Shown here: positions 7,345 to 16,588 of the stretch, piece after piece
How positions within the stretch are numbered: position 1 is the first letter of the stretch
How the letters are laid out: each line of letters starts with the position of its first letter
Source of the DNA: Gammaproteobacteria bacterium
GTDB lineage: Bacteria > Pseudomonadota > Gammaproteobacteria > Steroidobacterales > Steroidobacteraceae
NCBI GenBank assembly: GCA_005878095.1
Contig: VBNH01000057.1
Location: 1-32,277, forward strand
Direction: 5' to 3'
DNA: 32,277 nucleotides
The notes under the pieces: model-generated
The model's database searches: none
Told to the model about the DNA's origin: nothing
The model's input: only the letters and a program-made list of their open reading frames with translations
Program-made: the position numbers and the translations under genes

Positions 7345-10300
7345 TTAGTCTTGCGCGTTGAGGACGGAGCTGAAATCGCTGGCGAGTTGTCGCCGCCGCA
7401 GCAGCATGTAGACCACCGGCACCACGAACATCGACAGGAGCGGCGCCGTGATCATGCCACCGACCATCGGCGCGGCAATGCGTCGCATCACCTCCGAGCC
7501 CGTGCCGCTGCCCCACATGATGGGCAGGAGGCCCGCGATGATCACCGCCACCGTCATGGCGATTGGCCGCACGCGTAAGGCGGCGCCCTCGATGATGGCC
7601 TCGATGAGATCGCGCTCGCCATTCAGACGGCCGGTCGCGGCGCGGGCGGCGAGCACCTGGTTCAAGTAGACCAGCATCACGACGCCGATCTCCGCCGCGA
7701 CACCTCCCAGGGCGATGAACCCCACCGCCGAGGCGATCGACATGTTGTAATTCAGGAGAAACATCAGCCAGAACCCGCCAACCAGTGCACCGGGCAGCGT
7801 CGCCATGATGAGGGCGGCATCACTCGCGCGCCGAAACGTGAGGTACAGAAGGACGAAGATGATGGTGAGCGTTGCCGGCACGACGATCTTCAGTCTCTCG
7901 GTAGCACGCCCGAGATACTCGAACTGGCCGGACCAGGAGATCGAGTAGCCGGCCGGCAGTTCGACCTGCCGCGCGACCGCCTGCTGCATGTCGCGCACCG
8001 CCGTGCTCAGGGCGCGCCCGCGAACATCGACGTACACCCAGCCCGAGAGGCGCGCGTTCTCGCTCCTGAGCATCGAGGGCCCATCCGCAATGCGAATACT
8101 CGCGACATCACCGAGTCTGATCTGCGCGCCGCGCCCGGTGAGCACGGGCAGGTCGCGCAGGCCCTGCAGAGAGTCGCGCACCTCGCGCGGATAGCGCACG
8201 TTGATCGGGAAGCGCTGCAGCCCTTCGACCGTCTCGCCGATGTCATCCCCGCCAATGGCGGCGGATACGATGCTCTGTACGTCGGAGATGTTGAGGCCGT
8301 AGCGCGAGGCGCGATCACGGTCGATGTTCACGTCGAGGTAGCGCCCGCCGGTGAGACGTTCGGCAAACGCGGACGTCACGCCTGGGACCTGCCTTACCGC
8401 GCTCTCGACTTGCCGCGCCAGACGGTCGATGACCTGAAGATCGGTGCCGGCGATCTTGACCCCCACCGGGCTCTTGATGCCGGTGGCGAGCATATCGATG
8501 CGGTTGCGTATCGGTGGCACCCAGATGTTGGTCAGCCCCGGCACCTGCACCACCCGATCGAGCTCCTGCACCAGCTTCTCGGGTGTCATGCCGGCGCGCC
8601 ATTGTCCCCGTGGCTTGAACTGGATGGTGGTCTCGAACATCTCGAGCGGCGCGGGATCGGTGGCCGTCTCGGCGCGTCCCACCTTGCCGAACACACTCGC
8701 CACTTCAGGCACAGTCCTGATGAGCCGGTCCGTCTGTTGCAGCAGCTGCGTGACCTTGCCCGCCGAAATGCCAGGCAGGGCAGAGGGCATGTAGAGCAGG
8801 TCGCCCTCATCGAGCGGGGGCATGAACTCGCCGCCGATATGCGTGACGGGGTAGGCCGTAGCGAGCACGATCAGCAGCGCCGCGAGGAGCACCGTTTTGG
8901 GGTAAGCGAGGACCCGGCGCAGCAAGGGCTGGTACAGGCGAACGAGCCCGCGATTGATCGGGTTGCTGTGCTCGCGCGGAATACGGCCGCGGATCAGATA
9001 ACCCATCAGCACGGGGATCAGCGTGATCGCCAGCCCCGCCGCGGCGGCCATCGAGTAGGTCTTGGTGAAGGCGAGCGGCGAGAACAGCCTCCCCTCCTGG
9101 GCCTGCAGTGTGAAGACCGGAACGAACGAGAACGTGATGATCAGGAGCGACGCGAACAGCGCAGGCCCCACCTGGACCGCGGCATCCCCGATCACCTGCC
9201 ACTGCTCGGGGCCGGCGAGCACACCTCCCGGATGAGCCTCCTGCCAGACCTCCAGATGCTTGTGGGCGTTTTCGATCATGACGACTGCGGCGTCCACCAT
9301 CGCCCCGATGGCGATCGCGATGCCCCCGAGAGACATGATGTTGGCGTTGACCCCCTGGTAGTGCATGACGATGAACGCCGTCAGCACGCCCAGCGGCAGC
9401 GACACGATCGCGACAAAGGCGGAGCGCAGGTGAAAGAGAAACACCGTGCACACGAGTGCGACGATGAGGAACTCCTCGAGCAGCTTGCCCGTGAGATTCT
9501 CCACCGCGCGCGTGATGAGTCCCGAACGATCGTAAGTGGGGATGACTTCGACACCCGACGGCAGGCTCGCCTTCAGTTGCACCAGCTTCTCTTTGACGGC
9601 GTTGATGGTTTCGAGTGCGTTCTTGCCCGAGCGCATGATGATGACGCCGCCGGCCACTTCTCCCTCACCGTTCAAGTCCGTGATCCCGCGCCGCATCTCG
9701 GGACCCACCTGCACGTGCGCCACGTCGCCCAGGCGCACGGACACCCCGGCATCGGTCGTGGCGAGGGGGATGCTGCGGAAGTCCTCGAACGACTTGAGGT
9801 AACCCGAAGCGCGGACCATGTACTCCGCTTCGGCAAGCTCGAGCACCGAGCCGCCAGTCTCCTGGTTCGCGTTCTGGATCGCGGCGATGACCTTGTCGTG
9901 TGGGATGTTGAACGCGCGCAGGCGCTGCGGATCGAGCACCACCTGGTACTGGCGCACCATGCCGCCCAGCGATGCGACTTCGGCCACGTTCGGCACGGAC
10001 TTGAGCTCGTACTTCAGGAACCAGTCCTCTAGCGCCCGTAGCTGTGAGACGTCCAGCCGGTGGCTCCTGTCGATAAGTGCGTACTCATAGATCCAGCCGA
10101 CGCCGGTCGCATCCGGGCCGAGCGCGGTCCTGGCCTCCTTCGGCAGACGCGACTGCACCTGGTTCAAATACTCGAGTACCCGCGAGCGGGCCCAGTACAG
10201 GTCCGTGCCGTCCTCGAACAGGATGTACACGAACGAATCGCCGAACATGGAGTAACCGCGTACGGTCTTCGCTCCGGGAACCGAGAGCATGGTGGTGGCG

Positions 10301-10509
10301 AGCGGATAGGTGACCTGGTTCTCGACGATCTGCGGGGCCTGCCCGGGATACGTGGTGCGGATGATCACCTGCACGTCGGAAAGGTCGGGGAGGGCATCGA
10401 GGGGAGTCCTGAGCGTCGCCCACGAGCCCCAGGCCGCGATCATCGCGACCCCGAGAAGCACCAGGAACCGGTTGGCGATGCAGGAGCGGATGAGCCGGGC
10501 GATCATCAT
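7345..10509 (-). CDS. cusA: Copper/silver efflux RND pump CusA
   Basis: Inner-membrane trimeric RND transporter (HME class) that moves Cu(I)/Ag(I) from periplasm or cytoplasm through CusBC using proton flow; 1054 residues, normal length. Twelve transmembrane segments and two large periplasmic loops are evident; the proton relay helix reads [21 protein letters not shown]. The three metal-binding methionines of E. coli CusA (M573, M623, M672) are matched by Met574 (LLYMPS), Met624 (PLEMFETT) and Met673 (NRIDMLATG), which points to copper/silver rather than zinc/cobalt. Its ATG overlaps the cusB stop (ATGA). Last gene of the operon; a PIN remnant follows. Confidence 0.95.
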   Translation of the reverse strand: MMIARLIRSCIANRFLVLLGVAMIAAWGSWATLRTPLDALPDLSDVQVIIRTTYPGQAPQIVENQVTYPLATTMLSVPGAKTVRGYSMFGDSFVYILFEDGTDLYWARSRVLEYLNQVQSRLPKEARTALGPDATGVGWIYEYALIDRSHRLDVSQLRALEDWFLKYELKSVPNVAEVASLGGMVRQYQVVLDPQRLRAFNIPHDKVIAAIQNANQETGGSVLELAEAEYMVRASGYLKSFEDFRSIPLATTDAGVSVRLGDVAHVQVGPEMRRGITDLNGEGEVAGGVIIMRSGKNALETINAVKEKLVQLKASLPSGVEVIPTYDRSGLITRAVENLTGKLLEEFLIVALVCTVFLFHLRSAFVAIVSLPLGVLTAFIVMHYQGVNANIMSLGGIAIAIGAMVDAAVVMIENAHKHLEVWQEAHPGGVLAGPEQWQVIGDAAVQVGPALFASLLIITFSFVPVFTLQAQEGRLFSPLAFTKTYSMAAAAGLAITLIPVLMGYLIRGRIPREHSNPINRGLVRLYQPLLRRVLAYPKTVLLAALLIVLATAYPVTHIGGEFMPPLDEGDLLYMPSALPGISAGKVTQLLQQTDRLIRTVPEVASVFGKVGRAETATDPAPLEMFETTIQFKPRGQWRAGMTPEKLVQELDRVVQVPGLTNIWVPPIRNRIDMLATGIKSPVGVKIAGTDLQVIDRLARQVESAVRQVPGVTSAFAERLTGGRYLDVNIDRDRASRYGLNISDVQSIVSAAIGGDDIGETVEGLQRFPINVRYPREVRDSLQGLRDLPVLTGRGAQIRLGDVASIRIADGPSMLRSENARLSGWVYVDVRGRALSTAVRDMQQAVARQVELPAGYSISWSGQFEYLGRATERLKIVVPATLTIIFVLLYLTFRRASDAALIMATLPGALVGGFWLMFLLNYNMSIASAVGFIALGGVAAEIGVVMLVYLNQVLAARAATGRLNGERDLIEAIIEGAALRVRPIAMTVAVIIAGLLPIMWGSGTGSEVMRRIAAPMVGGMITAPLLSMFVVPVVYMLLRRRQLASDFSSVLNAQD

Positions 10510-11774
10510 TGCAGGCGGGCCTCCGTGCTCTTGAGGCTGGCCTCCGAATCGATGAGGAATTGACCGGAGACGACCACCCTTTGTCCCACCGTCAACCCCG
10601 ATCGAATCTCGGTCTGCCCGCCGTCCTCGGCGCCGATCTCGACATTGACTCCCCTGAACCTACCCTCTCCTTCGGCGAGCATGACGACGCTGCGGGTGCC
10701 GGTCCGAATGACCGCCTCGCTCGGAACGAGCAGCACGTCCCGCTCGGCGGCGGGTGCGAGCTGCACCGTCACGAACATGCCGGGAAGCAGTTGCATCCTT
10801 GGGTTGGCGAGCTCGATGCGCGCGGTGAGCGTGCGGGTCGTGGGGTTCACATCGGGGAGAACCGCGCTGACCTGTCCCTGGAACGCGATCCCCGGTAGCG
10901 CCGGCGTTCGAGCCTTCGCGGCATCCCCCGGCCGCACCTGCGGCGCGAGACTCTCGGGCACTTGCGCATCGACCCAGACGGTGGCGAGTGCGTTGATGCG
11001 AAAAAGCGGCGCACCGCTCGCGACGGTCATTCCTTCCCGCGCTGCAAGCTCTGCGACGACTCCGCCGATCGGCGCCGTTACGGTGAAGCGGGACTGGACC
11101 TTGCCGCTCTTCTCGAACGCTTTGATCAGATCGTCGGTCATGCCCGCAAGGCGCATGCGCTGGCGCGCGCCCTCGAGCAGGTCCGCGGCGCCAGGGCTCT
11201 TGAGCTCTTTGACGGCGAGATACTCCTCCTGGGCTGCGACCCAGTCCGGCACGTACAGGTCGGCCAGCGGCTGGCCTTTGTGCACCGGGTCGAGCGTCGC
11301 GCGCACCCGCAGGCGTTCCACATATCCGTTCGCTCGGGCTTGAACGAAGCTCACGTCACGCTCGTCATAGGCAACCGTCGCGGTCGCGGTGATTTCCCGA
11401 GCGAGGCTGCCGCGCGTGACTTCGGCGGTGCGAACGCCGAGGTTCTGCTGTACACGGGGGCTGATCTCGACGCTACCGGCCGTCTCGCCGCCTTCCTCGA
11501 CCGGTACCAGCGGCATATCCATGAAGGGAGATTTTCCGGGATGGTCAAATCGTTGGGCGGGCACCATCGGATCGTGCCAGTACAGGATTCGTTTTCCGGT
11601 GTGCGGATCGATGTCGCCTGGTCGCTGCGGCGCCTGCCGCCCTGGCGCTGGCTGCTCCGCGCTCGACATCGACCTGCCCTGGCCTGCACTCATGCCGGCG
11701 CGATACAGGCCGTAACCGAGCAGGATCAGTACGATGGCCGCGCACAGTCCGGCGGCAAGAATTTTCCGGTTCAT
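10506..11774 (-). CDS. cusB: Copper/silver efflux periplasmic adaptor CusB
   Basis: Membrane fusion protein joining CusA to the outer-membrane channel; 422 residues. N-terminal membrane anchor (residues about 4-24), then the metal-binding segment [20 protein letters not shown] with FMDMPLVPV, equivalent to the Met-rich region of E. coli CusB that accepts Cu(I)/Ag(I). Barrel-sandwich, alpha-hairpin and beta-barrel domains follow ([51 protein letters not shown]). The frame is open upstream to 11894, but ATG 11774 overlaps the cusC stop (ATGA) and gives the expected N-terminus; the upstream part overlaps cusC repeats. Confidence 0.93.
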   Translation of the reverse strand: MNRKILAAGLCAAIVLILLGYGLYRAGMSAGQGRSMSSAEQPAPGRQAPQRPGDIDPHTGKRILYWHDPMVPAQRFDHPGKSPFMDMPLVPVEEGGETAGSVEISPRVQQNLGVRTAEVTRGSLAREITATATVAYDERDVSFVQARANGYVERLRVRATLDPVHKGQPLADLYVPDWVAAQEEYLAVKELKSPGAADLLEGARQRMRLAGMTDDLIKAFEKSGKVQSRFTVTAPIGGVVAELAAREGMTVASGAPLFRINALATVWVDAQVPESLAPQVRPGDAAKARTPALPGIAFQGQVSAVLPDVNPTTRTLTARIELANPRMQLLPGMFVTVQLAPAAERDVLLVPSEAVIRTGTRSVVMLAEGEGRFRGVNVEIGAEDGGQTEIRSGLTVGQRVVVSGQFLIDSEASLKSTEARLQ

Positions 11775-13192
11775 GGCAGCTCTCCGCGATCGGAACCGAC
11801 GGAGGTGGCGGTCGCAGCCTCGGCGGTCGCAGCCTCGGCGGTGGCAGCCTCGGCGGTGGCAGGCGTGGGATTGAGAAAGGCGAGCTGGGCCCACAGGCGC
11901 GCTGCGCTTGCTTCAAGCTGCAGCGCCTTCAGGCGCGCTTCGATCTCAGCGCGCTGCGCGAGCAGCAGATCGCTCAAGCTGGCCTTGCCGCCGTGGTACG
12001 CCGCGCGTGTCGCCGCCGAGCGATCGGCGGCGAGAGGAATAATGTAACTGCGATAGCGCTCGCGGCGCTCGCGGGCGCTGTCCCAGGCCTCGATCATCGC
12101 GCCGATCTCGGCAGCGTGCGCGCGCAGCATGTCCTCACGCTCGGCCTTCGCCCGGGAGGCCTCCGCCAGCGTTGCGGCCAGCTTCGGGTCCTGTCGGCTG
12201 GCGCGACGGATCTCAAGCGGCACGGTGAGCTGCAATGTCACCATGTTGGAGTAGCCGCTGCCCCGCTGGCTGTACACGAGCTCCACCGACCAGTCGGGGT
12301 GGCGATCGGCGCGCGCAACCTCAGCCTCGGCGCGCGCCAGTTCTTCGCGCCGCTCGAGCGCGAGCATCTCGGGATGCTCGGCCAGTTGAGAGTCGAGCGT
12401 GTGTTTGTGGAGGGGGATGGTGTCGATCGCCGGCTGACCCGCAAGCGGCCGACCCGCGGCATCGCCAACCCACCGAACGAGCGCGATCTTGGAGCTGCTG
12501 ACCCCGCGTGAAGCGTCCGCGGCCAGGTCCTCGAGCTCCGCGAGCGTTCCGCGAGCGGCCAGAACGTCTGCCGCGGTACCACGGCCTCCGCGGTAGGCTG
12601 CTTCGGCGGCGGTGACTTCGAGCCGCGCTGCCTGGAGCTGTTGCAGGACGGTTTGCTCGGTGGCCTGCGCGTAGTAGCGGTCGAGCCAGGCAAGCGCACT
12701 GTCGCGTTGAACGGCGACCAGGGCCTGAGCCTTTTGCGCTTCCGCGAGACGCACCGCCTGTTGAGACTCTGCGGCCCGCGCGCGCAGCTTCGTCGGGCGG
12801 GTGAGCTCCTGCATGATCCCGACGCTGCGCATGGTCATGAAGTCCCGCTGGACGCTGAAGCGCTCCGCCCCGTCGATGGGCAGATTCTCGAGTCCGACTT
12901 TCGCGACCGGATCCGGACGCTCGGCGGCGGCGACCGCCAGGTCTTTCGACGCGGAAATGCCCAGGTCGCTCGCCTCGACCTGCTTGGAGCGCAGGGTCGC
13001 GAGCCGCTGCGCTTCGGCCAGGGTGAGGGGCGGCTCGTCCGCGCGGACCGCGCTCGCCAGTGCGAGTACAGGCAGCAGGGCGGCGCTGAGCGCGAGCGTT
13101 CGCGCGCGGTATCGCAACCGCGCGCCGGGGAACAGGCACCACCGGGCAGGGCGGCGCGACTGCCCCACGAGCAAGAGAGCAGATCGGTTCAT
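11771..13192 (-). CDS. cusC: Outer-membrane efflux channel CusC/TolC family
   Basis: TolC-like outer-membrane factor of the Cus pump, 473 residues from the chosen start. An N-terminal signal-like hydrophobic region (ALSAALLPVLALASAVRA) precedes LTLAEAQRLATLRS, the first helix of the OEP domain; long Ala/Glu/Arg-rich helical segments follow in two repeats. No lipoprotein Cys box is seen. ATG 13192 has GGTGAGG just upstream and was preferred to the GTG at 13234. The last 30 residues carry three ATAEA repeats from a 15-bp tandem repeat. The stop overlaps the cusB start (ATGA). Confidence 0.9.
   Translation of the reverse strand: MNRSALLLVGQSRRPARWCLFPGARLRYRARTLALSAALLPVLALASAVRADEPPLTLAEAQRLATLRSKQVEASDLGISASKDLAVAAAERPDPVAKVGLENLPIDGAERFSVQRDFMTMRSVGIMQELTRPTKLRARAAESQQAVRLAEAQKAQALVAVQRDSALAWLDRYYAQATEQTVLQQLQAARLEVTAAEAAYRGGRGTAADVLAARGTLAELEDLAADASRGVSSSKIALVRWVGDAAGRPLAGQPAIDTIPLHKHTLDSQLAEHPEMLALERREELARAEAEVARADRHPDWSVELVYSQRGSGYSNMVTLQLTVPLEIRRASRQDPKLAATLAEASRAKAEREDMLRAHAAEIGAMIEAWDSARERRERYRSYIIPLAADRSAATRAAYHGGKASLSDLLLAQRAEIEARLKALQLEASAARLWAQLAFLNPTPATAEAATAEAATAEAATATSVGSDRGELP
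11806..11865. repeat. 15-bp tandem repeat in the cusC 3' end
   Basis: About four copies of a 15-base unit (core CGGCGGTNGCAGCCT), with a C/G variant at one position, encode Ala-Thr-Ala-Glu-Ala repeats at the CusC C-terminus. As the unit is a multiple of three, copy-number changes keep the frame. Confidence 0.85.
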
Positions 13193-13321
13193 GAGCCTCA
13201 CCGAATTGGACGTGAAGTCAGTCAGCGAGCCCACGGCACGAGAGCCACGCGCCGAACAGTGCGGCTGCGGATCGGTCGGCCATGGGAGTCACCGGCGGTC
13301 AGCCGGTGTCGGCAGGGTGAG

Positions 13322-13711
13322 TTAAAGGCGCAGGCGCGCCGTACGCAGGTAGGTCAGGGATTCGTCGACGTGATCGGGGACCCGCGCCGCCGGCGCTCGC
13401 AGCGCCGGCAGGTGTTGCCCGAGCGGGGCCACCGTCGGCAGAGCGACCACAGCGGGTGATCCGGACGCATGCCCCTGGGCAGTACGGGTCCGTACGGCCG
13501 AGACAGACGGGGTGACGGTGACGCCTGGCGCACAACAGCGGTATGCCTCGATCGAGGCAGAGGCGAGGCGCATCCGCTCGCCGGCGCCTGCGGGCGAGCC
13601 CGCGGGGCAGCAGTCGGTCCGCGAGGCACTGTTGGCGCAGGCAAGCGCCGGCTGGACGATGCCGAGCAGGCACGCCACAAGTACCAGGGAAGCGATCAGC
13701 CGACGAACCAC
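13322..13711 (-). CDS. Small exported Cys-containing protein, first gene of the cus operon
   Basis: A 129-residue protein beginning VRRLIASLVLVACLLGIVQPALA, a clean signal peptide, followed by a Cys-bearing mature part (CANSASRTDCC and RCC) and a conserved-looking end ESLTYLRTARLRL. Start chosen: GTG at 13711, because GGAGG sits 8 bases upstream and it gives a compact signal peptide; ATG 13732 in the same frame adds seven residues and lacks such a site. It lies about 130 bases upstream of cusC on the same strand. Uncharacterised proteins of this kind occur before heavy-metal RND operons; the two CC pairs could bind metal, but this is inference. Confidence 0.65.
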   Translation of the reverse strand: MVRRLIASLVLVACLLGIVQPALACANSASRTDCCPAGSPAGAGERMRLASASIEAYRCCAPGVTVTPSVSAVRTRTAQGHASGSPAVVALPTVAPLGQHLPALRAPAARVPDHVDESLTYLRTARLRL

Positions 13712-13754
13712 CAATGCCACCTCCGGGCCCATTCCACTGAAAGGCCCCTGGAGG

Positions 13755-13785
13755 TTAAGTTCCACGATCCGGGATCGGGAGTCAA
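13755..13785 (-). promoter_or_regulatory. Candidate MerR-type promoter for the cus operon
   Basis: Read on the minus strand: TTGACT (13785-13780) followed by the 13-bp dyad CGATCCCGGATCG (13777-13765) and then ACTTAACCT. MerR-family metal regulators bind a dyad within an over-long -35/-10 spacer, and mer promoters also start TTGACTCC. The -10 match is poor, so this is tentative. Confidence 0.35.
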
Positions 13786-13921
13786 CCATTCCCTGCGCGG
13801 TGGTTCACATTTGGCGTCTTTCACGTCGGCGGGTTTGGCGGCCCGCAAGAATCGGGCTGCGCGCGACAATCGCCGAACACAACAATAACGGCGTGCTCAC
13901 CCCCCCAAAGGAGTACCCACG

Positions 13922-13990
13922 ATGGCCTCAGCCAAGCCTGTACGGCAGTCGCGCAAACGCGCGCTCCTCACACACGAATCGGCCCGGTGA
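13922..13990 (+). CDS. 22-residue leader ORF overlapping the oxygenase start
   Basis: ATG at 13922 preceded by AAAGGAG with an 8-base gap, the best ribosome site in the region. It encodes 22 residues, strongly basic (two Lys, four Arg, one His), and its TGA at 13988 overlaps the GTG of the next gene (GTGA). It could be a translationally coupling leader, or the true N-terminus of the oxygenase separated by a one-base frameshift. No homolog recognised. Confidence 0.5.
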   Translation: MASAKPVRQSRKRALLTHESAR

Positions 13991-14766
13991 ACACCGGGGT
14001 GCTGAACACCGAGGCGAGAGTCGCGCGCGGGTGCGGGGCGCCTGAGGACACCGTACGGCCTGGCCTTGCGGACCGGGTGCGGTCTCTTGATTGGCAGCGC
14101 CTGTCGCAGGATCTCGATGCCCATGGCAATGCCATGAGCGAAAGTCTCCTCACCCGCTCGGAGTGTCAGCGCATCGCGTGCTGGTACGCGGACGACTCGC
14201 TGTTTCGTACCCGGATAGTGATGGGCAGCCACGGCTTCGGGCGGGGTGAGTACCGGTATTTCGACTATCCGCTGCCTGAGCGCATCGCGGCGCTGCGCGC
14301 TGAGCTCTACCCGCCGCTCGCAGCGCTCGCCAACCGCTGGAACGAGCAGCTGCGCGTGGCGGCGCGTTACCCGACGGCGCATGAGGAATTTGTGGCCCGC
14401 TGCCGCGCGGCCGGCCAGACCCGTCCCACCCCGCTGCTGCTTCAGTACGGGCCCGGTGACTACAACTGCCTGCACCAGGATCTCTACGGAGAGTGTGTCT
14501 TTCCGCTGCAGGTGGCGATCCTGCTGTCGCAGCCGGGTGAGGACTTCACCGGGGGCGAGTTTGTGATTACGGAGCAACGCCCCCGCATGCAGTCGCGGGC
14601 TGAGGTCGTGCCGCTTCGCCAGGGAGATGCGGTAATCTTCGCCGTGCATCATCGCCCTGTGGCAGGCACTCGCGGAGTGTATCGCGTGAATCTTCGTCAC
14701 GGCGTCAGCCGGGTTCGCACCGGACACCGTCACACCCTGGGCGTGATATTTCACGACGCCAAATGA
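13987..14766 (+). CDS. 2OG-Fe(II) oxygenase (PF09859-like), AlkB partner
   Basis: Iron and 2-oxoglutarate dependent dioxygenase of about 259 residues. Fe ligands are visible: His163 and Asp165 in NCLHQDLYGE, and distal His238 in VNLRHGVSRVRTGHRHTLG; FPLQVAILLSQPGEDFTGGEF is typical of the family. Conserved sequence begins at about residue 33 (SLDWQRLSQDLDAHGNA). It precedes alkB by 12 bases, an arrangement that in proteobacteria accompanies alkylation-damage genes; its own substrate is not established. The GTG at 13987 lacks a ribosome site and overlaps the stop of the leader ORF, so translation is probably coupled; internal GTG codons are alternatives. Confidence 0.85.
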   Translation: MNTGVLNTEARVARGCGAPEDTVRPGLADRVRSLDWQRLSQDLDAHGNAMSESLLTRSECQRIACWYADDSLFRTRIVMGSHGFGRGEYRYFDYPLPERIAALRAELYPPLAALANRWNEQLRVAARYPTAHEEFVARCRAAGQTRPTPLLLQYGPGDYNCLHQDLYGECVFPLQVAILLSQPGEDFTGGEFVITEQRPRMQSRAEVVPLRQGDAVIFAVHHRPVAGTRGVYRVNLRHGVSRVRTGHRHTLGVIFHDAK

Positions 14767-14778
14767 GCGCCCGCAACC

Positions 14779-15447
14779 ATGGCCGCAGAGCCTGACACGC
14801 GGCTGGACCTGTTCGCGGACGGGTACGCGCAGCCACGCCGGGAGACGCTCGGGATGGGAGCCGTGCTGCTGCGCGCCTTCGCGAGCGCGAGAGCCGGCGC
14901 GCTGCTTGCGGCGCTGGCGGAAGTGGTTCGACGCAGTCCCTTTCGTCACATGACCACGCCGGGCGGCTACCGCATGTCGGTCGCCATGACCAACTGCGGA
15001 GCCGCGGGCTGGGTCACGGACCGAAGCGGATATCGCTACGACGCGCTCGACCCGCTGAGCGCTGCGTGCTGGCCGGAGATGCCGCCGGTTTTTCGGGAAC
15101 TCGCGGCGCAAGCCGCGGGCGCGGCCGGCTTTGATGAGTTCGAGCCCGACGCGTGCCTCATCAATCGATACGAGCCCGGTGCGCGGCTGTCGCTTCATCA
15201 GGACAAGGATGAACGGGACCTCAGCTCCCCGATCGTCTCCGTATCACTGGGGCTGCCGGCGGTATTCCTGTTCGGCGCTCACCGCCGCGCCGAGCGTCCG
15301 CGGCGAGTCCCGCTGGCCCATGGAGACGTCGTGGTCTGGGGCGGCCCGGCGCGGCTCCGGTTCCACGGCGTGCAGCCGCTGAAGGCGGGGCGGCATCCGG
15401 ACCTGGGAGCCTGTCGGGTCAACCTGTCCTTCCGCAAGGCGCGCTAG
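14779..15447 (+). CDS. alkB: DNA/RNA oxidative demethylase AlkB
   Basis: Removes methyl groups from N1-methyladenine and N3-methylcytosine by oxidation, using Fe(II) and 2-oxoglutarate; 222 residues, normal length. Nucleotide-lid region with YRMSVAMTNCGAAGW, HxD iron ligands His140/Asp142 in LHQDKDE, distal His196 in RFHGV, and the C-terminal RVNLSFR that binds 2-oxoglutarate. SVSLGLPAVFLFGA and HGDVVVWGG are also typical. ATG 14779 has no strong ribosome site and follows the oxygenase stop by 12 bases, so it is probably translated from the same message. No ada gene is adjacent, so the inducer is unclear. Confidence 0.95.
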   Translation: MAAEPDTRLDLFADGYAQPRRETLGMGAVLLRAFASARAGALLAALAEVVRRSPFRHMTTPGGYRMSVAMTNCGAAGWVTDRSGYRYDALDPLSAACWPEMPPVFRELAAQAAGAAGFDEFEPDACLINRYEPGARLSLHQDKDERDLSSPIVSVSLGLPAVFLFGAHRRAERPRRVPLAHGDVVVWGGPARLRFHGVQPLKAGRHPDLGACRVNLSFRKAR

Positions 15448-15467
15448 CGAGTTGCCTTGACCCGCGC

Positions 15468-15560
15468 TCACGGCGGGGGCCCGATCTCGGCCGGCAACAC
15501 CCGAAACCCGGCTTGCTGAAAGTGGCGATCGGTGCTCAGGAACCTGCAAGCGTCGTGCGA
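15468..15560 (-). pseudogene. Possible PIN-domain toxin C-terminal stub
   Basis: On the minus strand the frame ends FLSTDRHFQQAGFRVLPA and then a Pro-rich tail to a stop at 15468. LSTDRHF-x-GFRVL resembles the last strand and helix of VapC-like PIN proteins. The upstream part of that frame is not recognisable and overlaps the region before the SMP-30 gene. Only about 30 residues support the call. Confidence 0.35.
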
Positions 15561-15663
15561 GCGCCGGAGAGTTTCCCGCAAACAGATGCCTTGGCGGTAC
15601 GATTGCGCGCAGCAGCTTCCAGCAAGAGTTTTGGCGGGGACCACGGTTTGGCCAGAGGTTCCG

Positions 15664-16578
15664 ATGCGCGTACCTACCAGGATTCTCGTTCCATTTTTTG
15701 TCCTCTGCCTGTTGCGCATGGGTGTGGCCTGCGCCCGGGTCGACGTCGTCGACGCGCAGGCCAGTTATCCCGAAGGCCCCATGTGGGACCAGGGGCGGCT
15801 GCTCTATGTCGAGTATGCTGCTGGTGACATCAAGACGTGGGACGGGAAGCAATCGAGGATCTATTGGCGCAGGGAGCATTGCGGCCCCAACGCACTGATT
15901 CACTTTCGCCACGACCATATTCTGGTTGCCTGTTACGACGGCAATTACCTCGTGGAGCTCGATGCTCAGGGCAAGGAGGTCGCTACGATTTCCCGGGACA
16001 GTTCGGGCAAGCCCTTCGTCGGTCCCAACGATTTCACCGCCGACGGCCACGGCGGCATCTATTTTTCCGCATCGGGTGTGTACGACATCAAGGCTCCGAT
16101 TACCGGAGGCGTCCTGCACCTGTCGGCGGACGGCCGGGACACCCGCGAAGTTGCCGGCACCATCCATTATTCCAACGGCTTGACTGTCTCGAAGGACGGC
16201 CGGCATCTGCTCGTCGCCGAGATGCTGGCGGGCAGAATCCTGTCCTTCCCGATCCAGGCCGACGGGACTCTGGGTCCCCGGGTCGTATGGGCGCGGCTGC
16301 AGGACCTCGCGCCAGCCACGCCACACGAGGACGCCTACAACGGTCCGGATGGAGTTAAATTGGGTTCCGACGGCAACTATTACATCGCGCAGAACGGCTC
16401 CGGTCGCGTGCTCGTCGTGAACGAGGAAAAAAAACTGGTGCGGATCATCGAAGTGCCCACGCCCTACGTCACCAATGTGGCCTCTGGCCCCAGCGGTCCT
16501 GACACGCTGTACATCACCGGAGCGTTCGAGCAATGGAAACCGCCGTTTCCCGGGGCCGTGTATCGCTGGACGCAATGA
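15664..16578 (+). CDS. Exported SMP-30/gluconolactonase-like beta-propeller enzyme
   Basis: A six-bladed beta-propeller of the SMP-30/LRE family, often a Ca/Zn-dependent lactonase. The first 24 residues (MRVPTRILVPFFVLCLLRMG then VACA) form a signal peptide, so it acts in the periplasm or outside. Metal and active-site residues are in place: Glu37 (YPEGPMWD), Asn122 (GPNDFTADG), Asn171 (YSNGLTVS) and Asp229 (NGPDGVKLG). 304 residues, normal for the family. Start ATG 15664 has AGAGG upstream and gives the signal peptide; the frame is open to 15532, but nothing there looks conserved. The threonine aldolase gene follows after 10 bases. Substrate unknown. Confidence 0.85.
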   Translation: MRVPTRILVPFFVLCLLRMGVACARVDVVDAQASYPEGPMWDQGRLLYVEYAAGDIKTWDGKQSRIYWRREHCGPNALIHFRHDHILVACYDGNYLVELDAQGKEVATISRDSSGKPFVGPNDFTADGHGGIYFSASGVYDIKAPITGGVLHLSADGRDTREVAGTIHYSNGLTVSKDGRHLLVAEMLAGRILSFPIQADGTLGPRVVWARLQDLAPATPHEDAYNGPDGVKLGSDGNYYIAQNGSGRVLVVNEEKKLVRIIEVPTPYVTNVASGPSGPDTLYITGAFEQWKPPFPGAVYRWTQ

Positions 16579-16588
16579 AGGAGCCCTC

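Noticed and set aside
8410-10032. 540-codon plus-strand open frame
   Set aside because: Antisense to cusA, with low-complexity His/Asp/Arg/Gln-rich content and no recognisable domain.
7345-13192. Czc-type zinc/cobalt/cadmium pump
   Set aside because: CusA retains the three copper/silver methionines and CusB the Met-rich acceptor segment, which Czc proteins lack.
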